DNA from: Microbotryum silenes-acaulis
Taxonomy: Eukaryota; Basidiomycota; Microbotryomycetes; Microbotryales; Microbotryaceae
Direction of reading: 5' to 3'
NCBI GenBank assembly: GCA_003665825.1
Contig: QPFY01000007.1
Coordinates: 1,550,001 to 1,614,000, forward strand
DNA: 64,000 bases
This document shows positions 29,801 to 38,410 of the stretch, piece by piece. The translations under genes were made by a program, and so were the position numbers. The notes below the pieces were generated by a model, which searched no databases, was not told the DNA's origin, and saw nothing but the letters and a program-made list of their open reading frames with translations. Position 1 is the stretch's first letter; each line of letters starts with the position of its first letter.

Positions 29801-30272
29801 CGCGGCGCAGCTGCATGACCGAGATCAGGTTGGCTGGAAGGTCGGGGACGTAGTAGACGTTGCAGAGCTTGATCGTTCGTTGTTTCGACGTTTGTATCGT
29901 GATCGAGCCGGTGCCTTGTGCCATGAGTGATCCGCCAGCGCCATCAACAGCGATGTGCGACCGTGTGTGCCAGACGTCGAAGAGAGACGCGTCCTTGACC
30001 ATGTGGTGGGAGGCGCCCGAGTCGAGTACTAGGGTGTCGTTGGGAAGGTGAAGCTCCCGGTTCGAGTTCAGACGACCTAGGAGTGCGACGACGTTCACGC
30101 TGGGCCGAACTGTCACGCTCACAGTCGGGTCCAGGTGCGACGTGTCAAGTTGCGTCATGGTGCGGTAACGGCCGGTCGCATAGGCGAGGGTGGTTGCAAC
30201 AGTGTGGTATAGAGCGATGATGATGACGAAGACGATCATGATGGTCGCAAGTGACGATGGTGGTGGTGGCAT
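26847..30272 (-). CDS. Gag-less copia Pol (PR-IN-RT-RH) with hydrophobic N-terminus, C2b
   Basis: An intact 1141-residue ORF, the same length as in C2a. From about residue 51 on the two proteins differ at roughly a dozen to fifteen positions, and all catalytic residues are the same (D84; H213, H218, C250, C253; D280, D342, E378; YVDD 824-827; RNase H Asp/Glu/Asp). In a sampled RNase H stretch the DNA differs by several percent, mostly at silent sites, as expected under purifying selection. The first 50 residues differ far more (about 14 changes), yet residues 7-30 stay hydrophobic (LATIMIVFVIIIALYH). The start is the only ATG after the primer site in this frame. No Gag, nucleocapsid or zinc knuckle is encoded anywhere in the element. 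Confidence 0.94.
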   Translation of the reverse strand: MPPPPSSLATIMIVFVIIIALYHTVATTLAYATGRYRTMTQLDTSHLDPTVSVTVRPSVNVVALLGRLNSNRELHLPNDTLVLDSGASHHMVKDASLFDVWHTRSHIAVDGAGGSLMAQGTGSITIQTSKQRTIKLCNVYYVPDLPANLISVMQLRRERIYTHFGKTIELRSQGHLIGVASLIANQLSTLDATPIRCTPSPVAAAAIPLLTLHQRFGHLSLPNLRRAVSSGQLQGQTWTYSAAECKAFSCDTCKAAKATRTSFPTSDSRASQPLELVHSDVLTLPEPATDGERYVVTFIDDFSRKTWVSALRNKSQVFDTFQRWHTMIERSTGLKLRTLRTDNGGEYTSKAFIEYCSHHGITRQLTIPYTPEQNGRAERTNRTIVEGTIALLQHSGLPMTLWREALRYVVDTKNLSPHSAIDHKIPDAVWFGKPPSTANLRVFGCRAWHTTPQHKRAKLDPKAKPFIFVGIDNKSKAWTLYDSATTSFFQSRDVLFDEKVFPARDAPINQPKPPMTSTTGDWTFVDAAHGSRAAPPPSLQPVVHENRFAALETNASDDTTIDMSDDGFDTPSDMSRAQFSPSPPASDVTDDSADPIDFLSCPSRAAAFAATTAGSPVVELEGPTEDPQNWSQAVKSGKEEIWRQAAADEFHSLATEYKCFTPVNSSSLPPGAKVLGSRFIFRTKRDQLGKITSHKGRLVAQGFSQRPGIDYDETFAPVAKFTSIRALIALAAAQNLHVHQADVDKAYLHGELKEDLYMRVPQGVDMPGKVLKLHRSIYGLKQAGRVWNEHIDLTLKSLNYRATAKDHCVYVRRDGDHYHYIALYVDDLLMVSPSEDEIERILNGLEQKYGIKRLGPAQYILGIQIKRQADKSIILSQEAYITSILRRFGMSDSSPASTPMAPNRQLEHSLAEPSKIAQTRYMQAIGCLLYAATGTRPDISYAVGYLARFSASPTPEHWTAIKTVFRYLRGTARLGLHYSSEQGKFSGFTGYSDADWGTCTTSSRSTMGYSFHLAGSVISWSSKVQNRVADSTTDAEYLALSHASKEAGHLQELLMELGIDTRAPVQLYGDNQGAIALAKNPTLHHRSRHIRIREHFVRDQVKLGTIQVDYVDTKTMVADIFTKALGPLVFKVHRDNLGLRG

Positions 30273-30292
30273 CGTGGAGCAGCTGTTAGCTC

Positions 30293-30304
30293 GGGCTCAT
30301 AACC
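30293..30304 (-). promoter_or_regulatory. Primer-binding site of C2b
   Basis: GGTTATGAGCCC directly after the 5' LTR, the same as in C2a, complementary to the initiator tRNA-Met anticodon region. Confidence 0.83.
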
Positions 30305-30533
30305 TATTGAATCGTATGTCTCGGGAGGGGACTGGATCGGCAACCAGTGAGTACACGAGACACAGTACGAGTTGTGGGAAGTATATTGGAGCGTTAGGGG
30401 AAAGACTATAAGAGGCGCGCAGTGCGAGTGCGCGAAATATCTCTAAGTCCAAAAGGGGTCCGAGCGGCGCGCGGCTGGCTAGGCTGGGCGCGGGTTGGAG
30501 ATCGACCTAAGCAAGAGTGTATGGAATTCAACA
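30305..30533 (-). repeat. 5' LTR of C2b (229 bp)
   Basis: Begins TGTTGAATTCC, ends ATTCAATA. It is the unexpanded form of the LTR. The outer flank GCGGG (30534-30538) matches 26512-26516. Confidence 0.94.
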
Positions 30534-31412
30534 GCGGGCGCGGAAAGCGGCGGCCCAGGCGGTGTCAGGACAATCTCTGAGCCAGTGCAGTTGGCGACAT
30601 GTTGGGTTGGGGCATGGTCCGGGAACGGCGCGGTGCTGGGGGGTGGCGACAGCGACAGCGGGAGCTTCAGCCGGACGAGCCTTGATCTCCCGATAGATGC
30701 GGTTGAGGATGTCGGCCGCGGGAGGTAAGGTACCGGATGTGCCCTGAGCATTCACGAAGGTTGTGCGCCATGCGGAGAGGGACGATGGCATCCTCGCGAG
30801 TAGGTGAGACGCAAGCAGGGAATCTGTGGTGACGTTGGAGTCGGCGAGAAGTCGAGAATCATTGTCAAAGCGATCACGAAACTGGAGGAATGCGTCGGGG
30901 CTATCGGGCATGGGCTCGGGGCTGAAGAGGCGAGCGACAACGGGTAGGAGGTCGACAGCCGAGACGGCGCCATATCGCATGCGGAGAGCCACCCAAATCT
31001 TGTGGCCGCTGTGGGCGTCGCCGAAGTAACGAGAGAGACCGGGAAGAACCATCCGTGGGTCGACGGCGGCGCAGATGGAGGCGCGAGCGTAGTGATCCCA
31101 TAGTGGGACGTAGGACGGGGGCCAAGATGGATGGGGTACACCGGATTAAAGGTATCCGAGGACGTCGGAGGGTAGGCGGGAGCACAGCGTAAGGACCCAG
31201 TCCTGGTAGCCGTTGGCGTCGCGGAGGAGATCGGAGGCAGCAAAGGCTGCGACTTGCGTGGGCGGGCGAGGTGGAGGAACCGCGAGCGTCGTGGCGGGGC
31301 CTACGGACTTGCTGTCGGCAGGCGCGGACTTGGTGTCGTCAAGCGCAGACATGCTGAGTCGTGCGGAGCGCCGGGCAAAGCCGGGCGGTGCGAAGGACGC
31401 AAAGTTCGACAA
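30534..31412 (-). pseudogene. C3 gag
   Basis: The frame starts at the ATG at 31412 and runs to the C2b insertion. A copia-type Gag core is recognisable (YQDWVLTLCSRL early; later FLQFRDRFDNDSRLL and LLASHLLARMP), followed by a zinc-knuckle-like CPNPTCRQLHWLRDC whose spacing is CX4CX3HX4C rather than CX2CX4HX4C. A TAA at 31146-31148 interrupts it, and the frame continues in phase beyond. It joins the C3 pol frame across the C2b insertion once one GCGGG is removed, so C3 had a single Gag-Pol frame. Confidence 0.85.
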
Positions 31413-31449
31413 AGGCGGACACGGGAGTGGCCGCGCTGGTAGGTCGTTC

Positions 31450-31461
31450 GGGCTTATAACC
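31450..31461 (-). promoter_or_regulatory. Primer-binding site of C3
   Basis: GGTTATAAGCCC directly after the LTR, identical to C1 and one base different from C2 and the Gag-only element. Confidence 0.72.
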
Positions 31462-31949
31462 TATGAAGTTACGACGACTGCTCAAGCGGTGGTAAGGCTC
31501 TGATCGACGGACCAAGGAGACCAGACCAAGAAGTTGCTTGTTACACACCTGCTCAAGCGGTGGTAAGGCTCTGATTGACGGACCAAGGAGACCAGACCAA
31601 GAAGTTGCTTGTTACACACCTGCTCAAGCACTACAGTGAGTTATGATAGCTAGTAAAGATAAAGGAAGAAGGAAATGTAGTGCTCACCTGCTCAAGCGGT
31701 GGTAAGGCTCTGATCGACGGACCAAGGAGACCAGACCAAGAAGTTGCTTGAGCAGGAGAGAGAGAAGCGCGGAGCCATTTGGCTCGGGTGAGCGCACGGC
31801 TGGGTCTGCCACCTTTGTCAGGCGCACGGACCCAGCCCAGGAAAGGGAGAGAGCCTAGGTGTGGAAGGCAGGCCAAAAAGGAGGTAAGATGAGACTAAGA
31901 AAAGGAGGCATGATGCGAGAAGGAAACATAAGAGTTTGTCAATCTCACA
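31462..31949 (-). repeat. 5' LTR of C3 (488 bp)
   Basis: In element sense it begins TGTGAGATTGAC and ends AACTTCATA. It contains 71-bp direct repeats starting at plus positions 31478 and 31549, with further copies at 31620 (partial) and 31688. An 11-bp perfect inverted repeat CCTGCTCAAGC/GCTTGAGCAGG (31687-31697 and 31746-31756) encloses the last copy. The outer flank is C2 RNase H sequence. Confidence 0.82.
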
Positions 31950-32282
31950 AATGGCGCCTTGGTTGTCGCCGTACAGTTGGACAGGGGCTCGTGTGTCAAC
32001 GCCCAGCTCCATAAGCAGTTCTTGGAGGTGGCCAGCTTCCTTTGAGGCATGTGAGAGGGCGAGGTACTCGGCGTCTGTAGTGGAGTCGGCCACACGGTTT
32101 TGCACTTTGGAGGACCAGGAGATGACAGATCCAGCCAGGTGGAAGCTGTACCCCATCGTTGACCGTGATGATGTGGTGCAGGTTCCCCAGTCTGCGTCAG
32201 AGTAACCGGTGAAGCCGGAGAACTTGCCTTGTTCAGAGCTGTAGTGCAGTCCCAGACGTGCGGTTCCACGTAAGTACCGGAA
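31950..32282 (-). pseudogene. C2c: RNase H fragment of a third C2 copy
   Basis: The sequence matches C2 RNase H from the YGDNQGA motif back to the LRGTARLG region, with SGFTGYSDADWG and [11 protein letters not shown] visible. It is cut on the left by the C3 LTR, which entered at the codons after GDNQGA, and on the right by an LTR fragment at 32283. C3 is therefore younger than C2c, yet C2b entered C3, so C2 was active before and after C3. Confidence 0.9.
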
Positions 32283-32435
32283 TGTTGAATTTCATTCTAC
32301 TACAATCCTTCGAACACTTCAACCTTGCGCCGCAACTTACCCGGCCCGCCCATTTTCTTGTCTCGAGCGCCTTTCGCCTCGGCGCACTCTCGCCTCGAGC
32401 GCTTTTTCGCCTCGGCGCGTTCTCGTCTCGGGCGC
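32283..32435 (+). repeat. 5' fragment of a Gag-only-family LTR (second copy of the chimera)
   Basis: It reads the same as 9947-10099 and is joined to the same family G LTR position. It begins TGTTGAATTTCATTC. The shared junction at two sites means one chimeric piece was copied. Confidence 0.82.
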
Positions 32436-32730
32436 TGGCAGGCGACGTCCGCAGGGATGACGTCGTCTACACGCGTTGGTGCGAGGGGGGGGATTTCAGG
32501 AAGCGTCGGCTGTTGCGGCGGCAGTCGACAGAGGAGCAACCGAGGAGGGGAGTCGGTCGAGAGGCTCGCAGGAAATCAAGTATAACGGACTTAATTCCCA
32601 AACGATCGACAAGAAGAGGAAGGGCAACAAAACAAGAAGAGCGGACCAAGCTCCGGGGGAAGGTGCTAAGACAAAAAGGAAGGGACTGCTCCAGGCACAG
32701 AGGGGACTTAGCCAAATCAACCACTCCAAG
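32436..32730 (-). repeat. Partial family G LTR
   Basis: It matches the first 295 plus-strand bases of the LTR at 10100-10661 and stops at ccactccaag, where the first 84-bp minisatellite module begins. The rest of the LTR is missing. Confidence 0.85.
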
Positions 32731-33440
32731 TATATAGGTATCATAGGTGGGGTAGAGCCCAATTCCGGGATACATTTTGGAATAGAACCCCAAATTCCCA
32801 GTGAAAATGAAAATTGACAGTGCAGGGGAAATTGCTCGTGCACTGCTGAAATCCACTTTTTCGACTCTGAAGGGCGGCACACATCAAAAACCGTCAAATC
32901 GAGGTGCACGGTCAATTGCTCGTGCACCGCTGAAATCCACTTTTTCGACTCTGAAGGGCGGCACGGGTCAAAAACCGCCAAATCGAGGTGCACGGTCAAT
33001 TGCTCGTGCACCGCTGAAATCCACTTTTTCGACGCTGAAGGGCGGCACGGGTCAAAAACCGCCAAATCGAGGTGCACGGTCAATTGCTCGTGCACTGCTG
33101 AAATCCACTTTTTCGACGCTGAAGGGCAAGTCAAACATCGCCAAATTGAGGTGCACGGGGAATTGCTCGTGCATTGCGAGATGGCAGTGCAGCGTGAAAC
33201 CCCGTGCACCGAGTAAGCCTGAGCCCAGAGCGCTGAACCGAGATCGGATCCGAAATGGGAAACCCATTTCGGGCTTCGGCGTATCGCTAGAGCTGAGCCA
33301 CGGCAGACTTGAGGACTTGTAGACGTTGATAAGTTTATTGCAACTCTGTCACGATCACAGCTGGCTTATATAGGCTTGATTTGTCCTATTCTGCGTTGTT
33401 TTTTCAGTATACTCAATTTTACTAGTCGTTGTGGCCTCGT
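32731..33440 (+). repeat. Minisatellite module M84-1
   Basis: A 5' segment starts TATATAGGTATCATAGGTGG (32731-32815). About four to five units of an 84-bp repeat follow, each with the hairpin GGTGCACG-N10-CGTGCACC. A 3' module starts near 33190 with a perfect hairpin CCGAAATGGG-AAA-CCCATTTCGG and ends at ...tactagtcgttgtggcc. The long frames through it exist because 84 is divisible by three. I see no gene. Confidence 0.85.
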
Positions 33441-35335
33441 CTGAGGCCCGTCCGAGTCGACTTCAGCGCGCGCGCCAACGCTCCTTTCCCTCTCCCCACT
33501 CACTCGCCCGACCCGACTCGACTCAGCTCTGAAACCACTACACCATAACGCTCTCCCCACATCACCCAATCGGCAAGATGCAGCTCGGCCACTCTCGACG
33601 GATGCTCGACGTGTCCCTTCGTGCGGGCTGATGCGGGCACGGTGCGACGTCGCACGACACGACTATCAACGACTCCAACATCGTCGTCTTCGGCACGATA
33701 CGATGGGCAGATTGATACGAGAGTGCGTGGTCATTTTCAGCTGCGTCGTAGCTTACGTCGATGCATCGCTCAGCGTACTCGGTCGGACACGTGCTCGGTC
33801 AGCGCATCGCTTCGATCACCCCGAACGCCCACAAGCTACTCGACCAATGAGGGTGGTGAGCTCTTTATTCAGAAGTACTCAGCTCTCGTCCCATTCGCTC
33901 ACCTCATTGTTGTTGGGTACTGCGGCTCACCACTCTAGTTCAGATTGCGCGTTGGCCGACGCGCTGGCATCCGAGCTTCGCACCGAACCGCTCTGTGACT
34001 TGTACAACCATATTCTGCGATCACAATGCCCAACCCACATCAGCTCCATCGAGGAGACGCTCACCCTTCTCCAGGTCTCGAATCGATGCATATGTCACTC
34101 GACCCACATCGCCGCACCCCGAACACCACTATCGACCGGTGACGATCTCCTCCGCCACCCCCACATCGCCCACTTCGCGTCGTCAACTTCAACCCATCAC
34201 ACGAATGCAATCGCTTGCTGTCACATCTCTTTCTTGATCGAATTGGCGAGTGTCATCGACGCGGCAAGCTCAGGGTTTGTCGGAACATGTGATGCACGAC
34301 CCGACTGATTTCGTCGATGTCGAGATCCGAGACCTGCATCGGCTCGAGCACTTTCACTCCGTCTCAACCGCCCGCGACTTACTCAACCTCCGCGCTCGTC
34401 AGCCAGCTCATCGAGTCATTCGTCCCAAGTCACTACGTCTCAACTCGTCGCTTCAAACATACCACATTCCAGCTCGCCTTCCTCGCCATCCAACTTGATT
34501 GGACTTGCACGCTGGCTTTCAAGCTCGTCGATCGCATCATCCAATTGACTTTCGGGCAAAACTGTCGAGATTCGCCACGGAACACCTCGTCGCTTCACAT
34601 TTTACTCGACCTCCATCCTACGTTGCGCAGGTTGAAGCGTCAAGGCACGACTCGAACTTCTTCGGATCGCTCGAACTGGGCCTCGAACTGTGACGATTTT
34701 TCGCACTCTCAATCGACCTCGGCGCTTCGCTCGACCAGCTTGTTACGTGCGATTAGCATCCCGCCGATTTGCACGTTCGTACACGCTTCTGAAAGTCTGG
34801 TCATGCGGCCATGGACTGCGATAGGCGTCGCATGGCGCTCCACCTCCTCTCGCTTCGCTTCTTGCACTCACCTCCCAGGGTTTCGACGAAATTGCTCGGC
34901 AGTTACTAAGCGAGCAAACGTCCGAAAGGTCAGTGAGTGTCTTCAACCTGAAGGCATAATCTTCCTCCACACCTCGCGTTGCAAGTATGTGCAGTCTTGC
35001 TCATGTTTGACTTTTGATTTGCTCCACCGGGTCTCAGATTTCTGCCTGCGCTCAAGTCGACTCTTTGGACTCCCATTTGCTCCCAACCGTTTCCAGTGCG
35101 TCTCCCGGAAGAAAGATCGTCCACCATTTCCAATTGGGATCGACAATCTCCTGGCGAAGCTTGCTTTGCTCGACCTCGACCTCCTCTCGATCGCCCTGAC
35201 CTCAAAACTCAACTCGGTGCGACCGTTCGTTGAGGAGCGTGTAAGCTCTCATCTTTGCCGCTGCTGCCTCGCCCACTTGTCATTCGCCGATCCTCGTACC
35301 ACTCGACTCGACTCGACTTTCTTTCACTGCATGAA
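33441..35335 (+). repeat. Array unit U1, first part
   Basis: It opens with the unit landmark gcgcgcgccaacgctcc and the palindrome GTGCGACGTCGCAC (33642-33655). It is nearly identical to 52430-54310 in U4, so one was copied recently. The composition is rich in ctcgactcg-like words. Long frames exist (for example 33631-34308 and 34317-35351) but have no recognisable domain and are not kept in frame in other units. No gene called. Confidence 0.8.
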
Positions 35336-36440
35336 GTATAAGGGCAAATGACCCCGCCCCCCCCCCTAAAAAAGAGTTGGCTCTTGAGTTAGGTAGTGGC
35401 CCCAGAGGCAAAAAAGTCACGTGATATTGTGTTTTTGATCTTCATTGCATCGACTCAACATCAGCACGACCCAGTGTAGCTCGAACTTTTCGCGGTGCTG
35501 CAAAGAGATTGCGCTCATGTCCTGTCGCCGCACCGTGCGGTGCCGAATTCAGATTCTTGTTCCCGCACCGTGCGGCGCCGAATCCAAATTCCTGTTCCCG
35601 CACCGTGCGGTGCCGAATTCAGATTCTTGTTCCCGCACCGTGCGGTGCCGAAACCAGATTCTTGTTCCCGCACCGTGCGGCGCCGAAACCAGATTCTTGT
35701 TCTCGCACCGTGCGGCGCCGAATTCAGATTCCTGTTCCCGCACCGTGCGGCGCCGAAACCAGATTCCTGTTCCCGCACCGTGCGGCGCCGAAACCAGATT
35801 CCTGTTCCCGCACCGTGCGGCGCCGAAACAGATCTCACTCGAGGGAGAAGACTGCGCTCGATTCCTGTTCCCGCACCGTCCGGTGCCGAATTCAGATTCT
35901 TGTTCTCGCACCGTGCGGCGCCGAAACAGATCTTACTCGAGGGAGAAGACTGCGCTCGATTCCTGTTCCCGCACCGTGCGGTGCCGAATTCAGATCGTTG
36001 TTCTCGCACCGTCCGGTGCTGAATTCAGATTCCTATATATGGGAAATTTCCAAAGACCACGTGCCACAGAGTCCCGAGAGACCCTTGCAAAGAAGCTCGC
36101 GCGAGCTTCTTGTGCTATTTGAGAGAGAGGGGTGGGGGCAGCCGCACTCGCAGCCTTCGGCCACCGGCGCTCGCGATCTCCGAAATGGGAAATCCATTTC
36201 GGGCTTCGGTGTATCGCTGGAGCTGAGGCACGGCAGACTTGAGGACTTGTAGACGTAAATAAGTGTATTTTAACTCTGTCACGATCCCAACTGGTTTGTA
36301 CATTAGTTAGGGTAATAGGGTAAAGGCCCCATTTGTGCTATTATGCATTGTGCTTTGAGTATACTCAATTACACTAGTCGTTGTGGCCTTGACGACTTTG
36401 GGGCGCGCGCGCGGTCCACTGCTTCTTGTCCTCCGGCCAG
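35336..36440 (+). repeat. Minisatellite module M35-1
   Basis: The 5' segment begins TATAAGGGCAAATGACC followed by a C-run. From 35531 there are 13 repeat starts with spacing 35 (most) or 63 bases. The short unit holds the palindrome CCGCAC-C-GTGCGG; the long unit adds 28 bases with CACTCGAGGGAG. The 3' module (from 36025) holds a perfect 22-bp palindrome at 36090-36111 and the CCGAAATGG/CCATTTCGG hairpin (36180-36202). It resembles the M84 3' modules. Confidence 0.85.
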
Positions 36441-37609
36441 AACAAATGTACGGACATGTTTGTCCACTTCCTTTTAGGTACACAACTGGATCAGAGGCTG
36501 TTGAACACTTATATGAGTAGACTCACATGGATTTGCAGGGAGAACATGATAGCATGTGTATTTCAGTACTTATGATGATTCGAAATTGTCATGTCCGTAC
36601 CGCAACCCCATGTCCGTCCACTTGTCGGTCGCGGTTGCGGACACGGCGGTCTGCGCTACGGACATGGCTAGGAGATGTCGGCAGACATCCGACCAAAGCC
36701 GCGGCTTCGCTCGCTCCGAAGTGGTCAGTGTGACCGAAGACAAGTGGCTGTATAGATTGAACCTTGTTAATACATCATTACATCAACGAATACCTAGGAA
36801 TCATGCTCGAGTGGTGATTTTGCAAGTCCAAGGCCATGTATTGTGAAAGTCATGAACGCCGGACGATCGAGCCCCTTTTCGCCGACAGGGCTAAGTGGGC
36901 GATCTTCTCCGTGCCATCATCATATCCATGTACTTTTGCAAACGAATGCCTTTTCACGGAAGAAAAAGGCGTCAGATCGACCTCACAGAGAATTGCGATC
37001 ATCGTCGAAGGCGGGCCGGGTGACCGAACTTGTGCGCAAACGAAGTGCCAACCGCATCATCTTTTCACCGACGTTCTATTAAAGAAAGCCCAATCTCAGG
37101 CTCTGTTCACGCTACCAGATATAATTATCTCTTTATTCATATCACAGTAGTGCGGTCTGCGAGAGACTGCCAGTGAGACATGCTTCCGGGACACGCCCTG
37201 CTTGACTCTGACTCGGAGTCTCGTCTACCATCGCGCGGTGATCTCGCTCGTAATCGGATCAAAAGTGTGCTCCCGAATACGATGTCTTTCCCTCAAATCT
37301 TCCGACGTAGCTCGTCTACATGCCAAGAACAGCCCTTCATTAAAGGAATGTCGATTGTACAAGCATGCTCAGTGACCTGGACGAATCGACCAAGTTTTCG
37401 CCGCGGACGCCGGTCGACTCACTCGTTCAACGACCCCGCCAAGCGCTGACCTCGGAATTACTCGCTCTCTCTAGCCTTGAAACTTTCTCGCATCCCTTTT
37501 CGAGTTTCAAAAAGATATACGCCTTTAAAGGTTGACTGGACCTGAGCCAATCGGAGACCGATCTCACGGCCGAGTGCGCCGAGCTTCGGAATCTCGCGCG
37601 GTGAGCTGA
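36441..37609 (+). repeat. Array unit U1, second part
   Basis: It starts with repeated CATGTCCG words (36440-36670), then the shared blocks around cgatcgag...gccgacagggctaa (36867), cagatcgacctcacagag (36974) and ctcgctctctctagccttgaa (37463) that precede each new unit. No coding feature is supported. Confidence 0.75.
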
Positions 37610-38410
37610 TAGGCTCGACTTGACGTTCGCGCGCGCCAACGCCCCTTTCCCTCTCCCCACTCACTCGCACCACTGGCCTCGACTCGGACTCGGCACTGAC
37701 CGCACTACGTCACAACTCGGCGTCACAATGCTTTCATGTCGTTCGATGCCCCATTCAATCTGCAAGGCGCAGCTCGATCCCTCTTCACTACAGCTCGACG
37801 TGTCACCTCAAGCCGGCTGATGCGGGCACGGTGCGACGTCGCACAACGTGGTCAACAACACTGCCATCTTCAACACGATACAACTAAGACCGCAACCTGA
37901 GAAGGCGTGATCACTTTCAGCAACGTGCTAGCTTGCGTCGATGCACCGCTCGAGCGTTCTCGGTCGGACACGTGCTCGGTCACCGCACCGCCTCGATCGC
38001 CCCGATTGCCCACTCGCTACTCGACCGATGAATGTGGTGAGCTCTTCATTCAGATAGTATTTAGCGGGAACTGCAATCGCTCACCTCATGATCGTCTTTG
38101 CTGCGCATCACTCTAGTTCAGATCGTGCGTTGGCCGTCTCGCTGGCATCCGAGCCTCGCACCGAACCGCTCTGTGACTTGTAGGACCATACTCTGCGATC
38201 ACAGTGCACAACCCACATCAGCACCATTGAAAAGATGATACTTTTCCGCGGTCTCGAATTGGTGCACACGTCACTCGATCCTCGTCGCTCCACCCCGAAC
38301 ACCACTGTCGACCTGTGCCGATCTTCTCCGCCACCCCCACATGGTGCACCCGCGTCGTCAACGTCAACCAATCGCACGAATGCATTCCCTCACATCTCTT
38401 TCTTGATCGA
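37610..38410 (+). repeat. Array unit U2, first part
   Basis: Landmark cgcgcgccaacgcccc near 37630 and palindrome at 37831-37844. It matches 41145-41950 of U3 closely until cttgatcgag, where module M84-2 starts. The corresponding U3 sequence runs on uninterrupted, which marks the module boundary. Confidence 0.78.

Larger units (their letters stand above)
26517..30533 (-). mobile_element. Complete Pol-only copia element C2b (4017 bp)
   Basis: Flanked by GCGGG at 26512-26516 and 30534-30538, inserted exactly between gag and pol of C3. LTRs at 26517-26824 and 30305-30533 read identically apart from a 79-bp tandem duplication in the 3' LTR. The ORF is intact and starts about 20 bases after the primer site. 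Near-identical LTRs and an open frame mean a recent transposition by an element with no gag of its own. Confidence 0.95.
23999..31949 (-). mobile_element. Older copia element C3, split by C2b and 3'-truncated
   Basis: 5' LTR 31462-31949, primer site 31450-31461, gag 30534-31412, then the C2b insertion (26517-30533, duplication GCGGG), then protease, integrase and the first half of RT (26516-23999). It is cut at 23999 by the G-B LTR, so RNase H and 3' LTR are missing. Its right LTR end lies in the RNase H region of a C2 copy (C2c). It carries a stop in gag and a frameshift in pol, so it is inactive. Confidence 0.88.

Noticed and set aside
35531..36020. CRISPR-like array (35-bp palindromic repeats)
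   Set aside because: Units abut with no unique spacers, the genome is eukaryotic, and no cas genes are present.
35445..36252. Long overlapping frames through the 35/63-bp repeats on both strands
   Set aside because: Open in three forward frames and in reverse frames at once, as expected from a stop-free tandem repeat rather than a gene.
36303..36330. Possible interstitial telomere repeat (ttagttagggtaataggg)
   Set aside because: Only one full TTAGGG and a degenerate neighbour. The stretch is absent from the paralogous site near 39870. Too short to call.
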